Assembly (NCBI GenBank): GCA_026874595.1
Contig: CM049307.1
Coordinates: 18,827,079 to 18,891,078 of the forward strand
DNA length: 64,000 nt
Direction: 5' to 3'
DNA from: Sipunculus nudus
Lineage: Eukaryota; Annelida; Sipuncula; Golfingiida; Sipunculidae
The notes under the pieces were generated by a model that saw nothing but the letters and a program-made list of their open reading frames with translations, was not told the DNA's origin and did not search any database. How positions within the stretch are numbered: position 1 is the stretch's first letter; the number at the start of each line of letters is the position of its first letter. Of the stretch, positions 53,601-64,000 are shown in pieces. Made by a program: the position numbers and the translations under genes.

Positions 53601-56600
53601 TCTCAAGTCACTACGACCATAGCAAGAAGTACGTACAGTTTATAAAAATGTACACATAATGAGAGAGAAATCTCAAGTCACTACGACCATAACAGGAAGT
53701 ACGTACATTTCATTAATATGTATATAGAACGAGAGCGAAATCTGAAGTCACTACGACCATAGCTGGAAGTACATACAGTTCATTAAAATGTACACAGAAC
53801 GAGAGCGAAATCTCAAGTCACTACGACCATAGCAGGAAGTACGTACAGTTCATTAAAATTTACACAGAACGAGAAAGAAATCTCAAGTCACTACGACCAT
53901 AGCAGGAAGTACGTACAGTTCATTAATATGTACACAGAATGAGAGAGATATCTCAAGTCACTACGACCATAGCAGGAAGTACGTGCAGTTCATTATTATG
54001 TACACAGAACGAGAGAGAAATCTCAAGTCACTACGACCATTGCAGGAAGTACGTACAGTTCAATAAAATGTACACAGAACGAGAAAGAAATCTCAAGTCA
54101 CTACGACCATAGCAGGTAGTACGTACAGTTCATTAATATGTACACAGAATGAGAGAGAAATCTCAAGTCATCACGACCATAGCAGGAAGTACGTAAAAAT
54201 CATTAATATGTACACAGAACGAGAGAGAAATCTCAAGTCACTACGACCATAGCAGGAAGTACCTACAGTTCATTAATTTGTCCACAGAATGAGAGAGAAA
54301 TCTCAGGTCACTACGACCATAGCAGGAAGTACGTACAGTTCATTAATATGTACACAGAACGAGAGAGAAATCTCAAGTCACTACGACCATAGCAGGAAGT
54401 ACGTACAGTTCATTAATATGTACACAGAATGAGAGAGAAATCTCAGGTCACTACGACCATGGCAGGAAGACGTACAGTTCATTAATATGTCCACAGAATG
54501 AGAGAGAAATCTCAAGTCACTACGACCATAGCAGGAAGTACGTACAGTTCATTAATATGTACACAGAATGAGAGAGAAATCTCAAGTCACTACGACCTTA
54601 GCAGGAATATCGTACAGTTCATTAAAATGTACACAGAATGAGAAAGAAATCTCAAGTCACTACGACCATAGCAGAAAGTACGTACAGTTCATTAATATGT
54701 ACACAGAATGAGAGAGAAATCTCAAGTCACTTCGACCTTAGCAGGAAGTACGTACAGTTCATTAATATGTACACAGAATGAGAGAGAAATCTCAAGTCAC
54801 TACGACCATAGCAGGAAGTACGTACAGTTCATTAAAATGTACACAGAACGAGAGAGAAATCTCAAGTCACTACGACCATATCAGGAAGTACGTACAGTTC
54901 ATTAATATGTACACAGAATGAGAGAGAAATTTCAAGTCACTACGACCATAGCAGGAAGCACGTACAGTTCATTAAAATGTACACAGAATGAGAGAGAAAT
55001 CTCAAGTCACTACGACCATAGCAGGAAGTACGTACAGTTCATTAAAATGTACACATAACGAGAGAGAAATCTCAAGTCACTACGACCATAGCAGGAAGTA
55101 CGTACAGTTTATTAATATGTACACAGAATGAGAGAGAAATCTCAAGTCACTACGACCATAGCAGGAAGTACGTACAGTTCATTAATATGTACACAGAATG
55201 AGAGAGAAATCTCAGGTCAATACGACCATAGCAGGAAGTACGTACAGTTCATTAATATGTACACAGAATGAGAGAGAAATCTCAAGTCACTACGACCTTA
55301 GCCGGAAGTACGTACAGTTCATTAAAATGTACACAGAATGAGAGAGAAATCTCAGGTCACTACGACCTTAGCCGGAAGTACGTACAGTTCATTAAAATGT
55401 ACACAGAATGAGAGAGAAATCTCAAGTCACTACGACCATAGCAGGAAGTACGTACAGTTCATTAATATGTACACAGAACGAGAGAGAAATCTCAAGTCAC
55501 TACGACCATAGCAGGAAGTACGAACAGTTCATTAATATGTACACAGAATGAGAGAGAAATCTCAAGTCACTACGACCTTAGCAGGAAGTACGTACAGTTC
55601 ATTAATATGTACACAGAATGAGAGAGAAATCTCAAGTCTACTACGACCTTAGCAGGAAGTACGTACAGTTCATTAATATGTACACAGAATGAGAGAAAAA
55701 TCTCAAGTCTACTACGACCATAGCAGGAAGTACGTACAGTTCATTAAAATGTACACAGAACGAGAGAGAAATCTCAAGTCACTACGACCATAGCAGGAAG
55801 TATGTACAGTTCATTAATATTTACACAGAATGAGAGAGAAATCTCAAGTCACTACGACCATAGCAGGAAGTACGTACATTTCATTAATATGTACACAGAA
55901 TGAGAGAGAAATCTCAAGTCACTACGACCTTAGCAGGAAGTACGTACAGTTCATTAATATGTACACAGAACGAGAGAGAAATCTCAAGTCACTACGACCA
56001 TAGCAGGAAGTACGTACAGTTCATTAAAATGTACGCAGAACGAGAAAGAAATCTCAAGTCGCTACGACCATAGCAGGAAGTACGTACAGTTCATTAATAT
56101 GTACACAGAATGAGAGAGAAATCTCAAGTCACTACGACCATAGCAGGAAGTACGTACAGTTCATTAATATGTACACAGAACGAGAGAGAAATCACAAGTC
56201 ACTACGACCATAGCAGGAAGTACGTACAGTTCATTAATATGTACACAGAATGAGAGAGAAATCTCAAGTGACCACGACCATAGCAGGAAGTACGTACAGT
56301 TCATTAATATGTACACAGAATGAGAGAGAAATCTCAAGTCACTACGACCATAGCAGGAAGTACGTACAGTTCATTAATATGTACACAGAATGAGAGAGAA
56401 ATCTCAAGTCACTACGACCAAAGCAGGAAGTACGTACAGTTCATTAATATGTCCACAGAATGAGAGAGTAATCTCAAGTCACTACGACCATAGCAGGAAG
56501 TACGTACAGTTCATTAATATGTCCACAGAATGAGAGAGAAATCTCAAGTCACTACGACCATAGCAGGAAGTACGTACAGTTCATTAATATGTACACAGAA

Positions 56601-56690
56601 CGAGAGAGAAATCTCAAGTCACTACGACCATAGCAGGAAGTACGTACAGTTCATTAATATGTACACAGAATGAGAGAGAAATCTCGAACG
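41651..56690 (+). repeat. Large tandem unit II of the satellite (about 15.0 kb)
   Basis: Near-identical copy of unit I. Differences I could see are scattered single bases (for example about 26138, 30571/46451 and 31801/47681), three 210-bp gains relative to unit I (near 43.8, 51.1 and 55.8 kb), and the lack of the 1,259-bp duplication. To its right the sequence changes to another mix of variants at about 56700. Confidence 0.9.
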
Positions 56691-59600
56691 ACCATAGCAG
56701 GAAGTACGTACAGTTCATTAATATGTCCACAGAATGAGAGAGAAATCTCAGGTCACTACGACCATAGCCGGAAGTACGTAAAAATCATTAATATGTACAC
56801 AGAACGAGAGAGAAATCTCAAGTCACTTCGACCATAGCAGGAAGTATGTTCAGTTCATTAAAATGTACACAGAACGAGAGAGAAATCTCAAGTCACTACG
56901 ACCATAGCAGGAAGTACGTACAGTTCATAAATATGTACACAGAACGAGAGAGAAATCTCAAGTCACTACGACCATAGCAGGAAGTACGTACAGTTCATTA
57001 AAATGTCCACAGAACGAGAGAGAAATCTCAAGTCACTACGACCATAGCAGGAAGTACGTACAGTTCATTAATATGTACACAGAATGAGAGAGAAATCTCA
57101 AGTCACTACGACCTTAGCAGGAATTACGTACAGTTCATTAAAATGTACACAGAATGAGAGAGAAATCTCAAGTCACCACGACCATAGCAGGAAGTACGTA
57201 CAGTTCATTAATATGTACACAGAATGAGAGAGAAATCTCAAGTCACTACGACCTGAGCAGGAAGTACGTACAGTTTATTAAAATGTACACAGAATGAGAG
57301 AGAAATCTCAAGTCACTACGACCATAGCAGGAAGTACGTACAGTTCATTAATATGTACACAGAATGAGAGAGAAATCTCAAGTCACTACGACCTTAGCAG
57401 GAAGTACGTACAGTTCATTAAAATGTACACAGAATGAGAGAGAAATCTCAAGTCACTACGACCATAGCAGGAAGTACGTACAGTTCATTAATATGTCCAC
57501 AGTATGAGAGAGAAATCTCAAGTCACTTCGACCTTAGCAGGAAGTACGTACAGTTTATTAAAATGTACACAGAATGAGAGAGAAATCTCAAGTCACTACG
57601 ACCATAGCAGGAAGTACGTACAGTTCATTAATATGTACACAGAATGAGAGAGAAATCTCAAGTCACTACGACCTTAGCAGGAAGTACGTACAGTTCATTA
57701 AAATGTACACAGAATGAGAGAGAAATCTCAAGTCACTACGACCATAGCAGGAAGTACGTACAGTTCATTAATATGTCCACAGTATGAGAGAGAAATCTCA
57801 AGTCACTTCGACCTTAGCAGGAAGTACGAACAGTTCTTTAATATGTACACAGAATGAGAGAGAAATCTGAAGTCACTACGACCATAGCAGGAAGTACGTA
57901 CAGTTCATTAAAATGTACACAGAACGAGAGAGAAATCTCAAGTCACTACGACCATAGCAGGAAGTACGTACAGTTCATTAATATGTACACAGAATGAGAG
58001 ATAAATCTCAAGTCACTACGACCATAGCAGGAAGTACGTACAGTTCATTAAAATGTACACAGAATGAGAGAGAAATCTCAAGTCACTACGACCATAGCAG
58101 GAAGTACGTACAGTTCATTAATATGTACACAGAATGAGAGAGAAATCTCAAGTCACTACGACCATAGCAGGAAGTTCGTACAGTTCATTAAAATGTACAC
58201 AGATCGAGAGAGAAATCTCAAGTCACTACGACCATAGCAAGAAGTACGTACAGTTTATAAAAATGTACACATAATGAGAGAGAAATCTCAAGTCACTACG
58301 ACCATAGCAGGAAGTACGTACAGTTCATTAATATGTATACAGAACGAGAACGAAATCTCAGGTCACTACGACCATAGCAGGAAGTACGTACAGTTCATTA
58401 ATATGTACAAAGAACGACAGCGAAATCTCAAGTGACCACGACCATAACAGGAAGTACGTACAGTTCATTAATATGTACACAGAACGAGAGAGAAATCTCA
58501 AGTCACTACGACCATAGCAGGAAGTACCTACAGTTCATTAATATGTCCACAGAATGAGAGAGAAATCTCAGGTCACTACGACCATAGCAGGAAGTACGTA
58601 CAGTTCATTAATATGTACACAGAACGAGAGAGAAATCTCAAGTCACTACGACCATAGCAGGAAGTACGTACAGTTCATTAATATGTACACAGAATGAGAG
58701 AGAAATCTCAGGTCACTACGACCATAGCAGGAAGACGTACAGTTCATTAATATGTCCACAGAATGAGAGAGAAATCTCAAGTCACTACGACCATAGCAGG
58801 AAGTATGTACAGTTCATTAATATGTACACAGAATGAGAGAGAAATCTCAAGTCACTACGACCTTAGCAGGAATCTCGTACAGTTCATTAAAATGTACACA
58901 GAATGAGAAAGAAATCTCAAGTCACTACGACCATAGCAGAAAGTACGTACAGTTCATTAATATGTCCACAGAATGAGAGAGAAATCTCAAGTCACTTCGA
59001 CCTTAGCAGGAAGTACGTACAGTTCATTAATATGTACACAGAATGAGAGAGAAATCTCAAGTCACTACGACCATAGCAGGAAGTACGTACAGTTCATTAA
59101 AATGTACACAGAACGAGAGAGAAATCTCAAGTGACCACGACCATAGCAGGAAGTACGTACAATTCATTAATATGTACACAGAACGAGAGAGAAATCTCAA
59201 GTCACTACGACCATAGCAGGAAGTACCTACAGTTCATTAATATGTCCACAGAATGAGAGAGAAATCTCAGGTCACTACGACCATAGCAGGAAGTACGTAC
59301 AGTTCATTAATATGTACACAGAACGAGAGAGAAATCTCAAGTCACTACGACCATAGCAGGAAGTACGTACAGTTCATTAATATGTACACAGAATGAGAGA
59401 GAAATCTCAGGTCACTACGACCATAGCAGGAAGACGTACAGTTCATTAATATGTCCACAGAATGAGAGAGAAATCTCAAGTCACTACGACCATAGCAGGA
59501 AGTACGTACAGTTTATTAATATGTCCACAGAATGAGAGAGAAATCTCAAGTCACTACGACCATAGCAGGAAGTACGTACAGTTCATTAATATGTACACAG

Positions 59601-62600
59601 AACGAGAGAGAAATCTCAAGTCACTACGACCATTGCAGGAAGTATGTACAGTTCATTAATATTTACACAGAATGAGAGAGAAATCTCAAGTCACTACGAC
59701 CATAGCAGGAAGTACGTACAGTTCATTAATATGTACACAGAATGAGAGAGAAATCTCAAGTCACTACGACCTTAGCAGGAAGTACGTACAGTTCATTAAA
59801 ATGTACACAGAATGAGAGAGAAATCTCAGGTCACTACGACCATAGCAGGAAGTACGTAAAAATCATTAATATGTACACAGAACGAGAGAGAAATCTCAAG
59901 TCACTACGACCATAGCAAGAAGTACGTACAGTTTATAAAAATGTACACATAATGAGAGAGAAATCTCAAGTCACTACGACCATAACAGGAAGTACGTACA
60001 TTTCATTAATATGTATATAGAACGAGAGCGAAATCTGAAGTCACTACGACCATAGCTGGAAGTACATACAGTTCATTAAAATGTACACAGAACGAGAGAG
60101 AAATCTCAAGTCACTACGACCATAGCAGGAAGTACGTACAGTTCATTAAAATTTACACAGAACGAGAAAGAAATCTCAAGTCACTACGACCATAGCAGGA
60201 AGTACGTACAGTTCATTAATATGTACACAGAATGAGAGAGAAATCTCAAGTCACTACGACCATAGCAGGAAGTACGTACAGTTCATTAATATGTACACAG
60301 AATGAGAGAGAAATCTCAAGTCACTACGACCATAGCAGGAAGTACGTACAGTTCATTAATATGTCCACAGAATGAGAGAGAAATCTCAAGTCACTACGAC
60401 CATAGCAGGAAGTACGTACAGTTCATTAATATGTCCACAGAATGAGAGAGAAATCTCAAGTCACTACGACCATAGCTGGAAGTACGTACAGTTCATTAAT
60501 ATGTACACAGAACGAGAGAGAAATCTCAAGTCACTACGACCATAGCAGGAAGTACGTACAGTTCATAAATATGTACACAGAATGAGAGAGAAATCTCAAG
60601 TCACTACGACCATAGCAGGAAGTACGTACAGTTCATTAATATGTCCACAGAATGAGAGAGAAATCTCAAGTCACTACGACCATAGCAGGAAATACGTACA
60701 GTTCATTAATATGTACACAGAACGAGAGAGAAATCTCAAGTCACTACGACCATAGTAGGAAGTACGTACAGTTCATTAAAATGTACACAGAACGAGAGAG
60801 AAATCTCAAGTCACTACGACCATAGCAGGAAGTACCTACAGTTTATTAATATGTACACAGAATGAGAGAGAAATCTCAAGTCACTACGACCATAGCAGGA
60901 AGTACGTACAGTTCATTAATATGTCCACAGAATGAGAGAGTAATCTCAAGTCACTACGACCATAGCAGGAAGTACGTACAGTTCATTAATATGTCCACAG
61001 AATGAGAGAGTAATCTCAAGTCACTACGACCATAGCAGGAAGTACGTACAGTTCATTAATATGTACACAGAACGAGAGAGAAATCTCAAGTCACTACGAC
61101 CATAGCAGGAAGTACGTACAGTTCATTAATATGTACACAGAATGAGAGAAATCTCAAGTCACTACGACCATAGCAGGAAGTACGTACAGTTCATTAATAT
61201 GTACACAGAATGAGAGAGAAATCTCAGGTCACTACGACCATAGCCGGAAGTACGTAAAAATCATTAATATGTACACAGAACGAGAGAGAAATCTCAAGTC
61301 ACTTCGACCATAGCAGGAAGTATGTTCAGTTCATTAAAATGTACACAGAACGAGAGAGAAATCTCAAGTCACTACGACCATAGCAGGAAGTACGTACAGT
61401 TCATAAATATGTACACAGAACGAGAGAGAAATCTCAAGTCACTACGACCATAGCAGGAAGTACGTACAGTTCATTAAAATGTACACAGAACGAGAGAGAA
61501 ATCTCAAGTCACTACGACCATAGCAGGAAGTACGTACAGTTCATTAATATGTACACAGAATGAGAGAGAAATCTCAAGTCACTACGACCATAGCAGGAAG
61601 TACGTACAGTTCATTAATATGTACACAGAATGAGAGAGAAATCTCAGGTCACTACGACCATAGCAGGAAGTACGTACAGTTCATTAATATGTACACAGAA
61701 TGGGAGAGAAATCTCAGGTCACTACGACCATAGCAGGAAGTACGTACAGTTCATTAATATGTACACAGAACGAGAGAGAAATCTCAAGTCACTACGACCA
61801 TTGCAGGAAGTACGTACAGTTCATTAATATTTACACAGAATTCGAGAGAAATCTCAAGTCACTACGACCATAGCAGGAAGTACGTACAGTTCATTAATAT
61901 GTACACAGAATGAGAGAGAAATCTCAAGTCACTACGACCTTAGCAGGAAGTACGTACAGTTCATTAAAATGTACACATAATGAGAGAGAAATCTCAGGTC
62001 ACTACGACCATAGCAGGAAGTACGTACAGTTCAATAATATGTACACAGAACGAGAGAGAAATCTCAAGTCACTACGACCATAGCAGGAAGTACGTACAGT
62101 TCATTAATATGTACACAGAATGAGAGAGAAATCTCAAGTCACTACGACCATAGCAGGAAGTACGAACAGTTCATTAACATGTACACAGAATGAGAGAGAA
62201 ATCTCAAGTCACTACGACCTTAGCAGGAAGTACGTACAGTTCATTAATATGTACACAGAATGAGAGAGAAATCTCAAGTCACTACGACCATAGCAGGAAG
62301 TACGTACAGTTCATTAAAATGTACACAGAATGAGAGAGAAATCTCAAGTCACTACGACCATAGCAGGAAGTACGTACAGTTCATTAATATGTACACAGAA
62401 TGAGAGAGAAATCTCAAGTCACTACGACCATAGCAGGAAGTACCTACAGTTCATTAATATGTACACAGAATGAGAGAGAAATCTCAAGTCACTACGACCA
62501 TAGCAGGAAGTACCTACAGTTCATTAATATGTACACAGAATGAGAGAGAAATCTCAAGTCACTACGACCATAGCAGGAAGTACCTACAGTTCATTAATAT

Positions 62601-63746
62601 GTACACAGAATGAGAGAGAAATCTCAAGTCACTACGACCATAGCAGGAAGTACCTACAGTTCATTAATATGTACACAGAATGAGAGAGAAATCTCAAGTC
62701 ACTACGACCATAGCAGGAAGTACGTACAGTTCATTAAAATGTACACAGAACGAAAGAGAAATCTCAAGTCACTACGACCATAGCAGGAAGTACGTACAGT
62801 TCATTAATATGTAAACAGAATGAGAGAGAAATCTCAAGTCACTACGACCATAGCAGGAAGTACGTACAGTTCATTAATATGTACACAGAATGAGAGAGAA
62901 ATCTCAAGTCACTTCGACCATAGCAGGAAGTATGTTCAGTTCATTAATATGTCCACAGAATGAGAGAGAAATCTCAAGTCACTTCGACCATAGCAGGAAG
63001 TACGTACAGTTCATTAATATGTACACAGAATGAGAGAGAAATCTCAAGTCACTACGACCATAGCAGGAAGTACGTACAGTTCATTAATATGTTCACAGAA
63101 TGAGAGAGAAATCTCAAGTCACTACGACCATAGCAGGAAGTACCTACAGTTCATTAATATGTCCACAGAATGAGAGAGAAATCTCAAGTCACTACGACCA
63201 TAGCAGGAAGTACGTACAGTTCATTAATATGTCCACAGAATGAGTGAGAAATCTCAAGTCACTTCGACCATAGCAGGAAGTATGTTCAGTTCATCAATAT
63301 GTCCACAGAATGAGAGAGAAATCTCAAGTCACTTCGACCATAGCAGGAAGTACGTACAGTTCATTAATATGTACACCGAATGAGAGAGAAATCTCAAGTC
63401 ACTTCGACCATAGCAGGAAGTACGTACAGTTCATTAATATGTACACAGAATGAGAGAGAAATCTCAAGTCACTACGACCATAGCAGGAAGTACGTACAGT
63501 TCATTAATATGTCCACAGAATGAGAGAGAAATCTCAAGTCACTACGACCATAGCAGGAAGTACGTACAGTTCATTAATATGTCCACAGAATGAGAGAGAA
63601 ATCTCAAGTCACTTCGACCATAGCAGGAAGTATGTTCAGTTCATTAATATGTCCACAGAATGAGAGAGAAATCTCAAGTCACTACGACCATAGCAGGAAG
63701 TACGTGCAGTTCATTAATATGTCCACAGAATGAGAAAGAAATCTCA

Positions 63747-64000
63747 TACATGATCATGAACACGATTAAGTAACATGGAGGCAAAATATATCGGTATTTG
63801 AACTGTCACCTTGGAAAAAGGCCAATGCCAATACCCATATTTTCACATTACTACTTAATCGTTTCCAATAAACTTGATTTTCTTTGCGAATCATGTGGTG
63901 GGACGAGGTGTTCCATTATGTCATACACAGCCAGACTTTGCAAAGTACGTAGGTCGAAACCAATATACTTATTCAGCCATACATATTTATTGATATTTAC
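63747..64000. other. Unique AT-rich flank right of the satellite
   Basis: Sequence changes abruptly from satellite to non-repetitive DNA after ATCTCA at 63746. No gene or transposon end is recognisable in the 254 bases available. Confidence 0.6.

Larger units (their letters stand above)
14917..63746 (+). repeat. 70-bp satellite DNA array, about 700 head-to-tail copies
   Basis: One 70-bp monomer repeats without interruption for about 48.8 kb. Its parts in order are GAGAGAGAAATCTCAAGTCA, CTACGACCATAGCAGGAAGT, ACGTACAGTTCATTAATATG and TACACAGAAT. All copies seen are in the same orientation, and no transposon or unique spacer lies inside. Most differ from the consensus at a few recurrent sites: CCATAG/CCTTAG, TTAATATG/TTAAAATG, GAATGAG/GAACGAG/GAAGGAG, TGTACAC/TGTCCAC and CTCAAG/CTCAGG. 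The left edge (14917-14970) is a degenerate monomer; the right edge breaks off in the middle of a monomer at 63746. Because 70 is not a multiple of 3, frames rotate every monomer and stops recur, so the array is non-coding. It is eukaryotic satellite DNA. A centromeric or heterochromatic role is inference. Confidence 0.98.

Noticed and set aside
25990-56690. Assembly duplication artefact as explanation for the 15-kb tandem units
   Set aside because: The units differ by several single bases, three 210-bp steps and one 1,259-bp duplication, which a simple copy error would not produce. It is not fully excluded without reads.
30092-61827. Open frames of 65-103 codons starting MREK.QV.. throughout the satellite, which could be taken for a repetitive protein gene
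   Set aside because: The same peptide recurs only because the DNA repeats. With a 70-bp monomer the frame rotates each copy and stops recur at TGA in GAATGAG and at TAA or TAG. Frames exist only where GAATGAG has become GAACGAG or where indels occur. No promoter or splice context is seen.
14917-63746. CRISPR array
   Set aside because: There are no unique spacers. The entire 70-bp unit is repeated, and the flanks carry animal retroelements, not cas genes.
14917-63746. Hammerhead ribozyme encoded by the satellite, as in some animal satellites
   Set aside because: Neither strand of the monomer contains the required CUGANGA core together with a matching GAAA and cleavage triplet. The GAAA in the monomer is only the loop of a small hairpin.
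14917-63746. CENP-B box
   Set aside because: No match to the TTCG....A..CGGG pattern in the consensus or in the variants inspected, so a centromere cannot be argued on that basis.
14917-63746. Telomeric repeat or subtelomere
   Set aside because: No TTAGGG-type runs are present, and both sides of the array continue into non-telomeric DNA.

Overview
The window looks like part of an animal nuclear genome, most likely an aquatic invertebrate. The DNA is AT-rich and gene-poor. It carries fossil BEL/Pao and CR1/L2-type retroelements, both common in such animals, and a very large satellite array. I see no intact host gene, no bacterial-style operon, and no tRNA or rRNA gene. The species cannot be named from this sequence.

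Layout. (1) 1-1754: AT-rich DNA with nothing recognisable. (2) 1755-8880: a nested transposon fossil. A 5'-truncated CR1/L2-like LINE on the + strand (1755-1873 and 8128-8880) is split by a nearly full-length BEL/Pao LTR retrotransposon on the - strand (1874-8127). The BEL element still shows, in order on the - strand: 5' LTR remnant, primer-binding site, leader with a degenerate repeat, gag (DUF1759-like region and zinc knuckle), protease, reverse transcriptase (YVDD), RNase H, integrase, DUF5641 tail, polypurine tract and 3' LTR. Stops and frameshifts break it throughout, and the protease, RT motif A and integrase active sites each carry a substitution. (3) 8881-14916: non-coding DNA with a few small curiosities (micro-tandem duplications, hairpins, an RFX X-box-like site, an unexplained 154-codon ORF). 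(4) 14917-63746: about 48.8 kb of uninterrupted head-to-tail satellite with a 70-bp monomer, roughly 700 copies. (5) 63747-64000: unique AT-rich flank.

The satellite is the most interesting part. It is organised at several nested levels: 70-bp monomers; a 140-bp alternation of two monomer types in the left and middle zones; tandem blocks of 9, 18, 27 and 41 monomers; and two large tandem units of about 15.7 kb and 15.0 kb (about 25990-41650 and 41651-56690). The two large units are nearly identical. They differ by three separate 210-bp (three-monomer) steps and by one 1,259-bp duplication whose chimeric junction monomer can still be seen. The array therefore records its own unequal-crossover and conversion history. 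A centromeric, pericentromeric or other heterochromatic location is plausible, but it is inference. No gene in the window appears to work together with another: the content is transposon remains plus satellite DNA.
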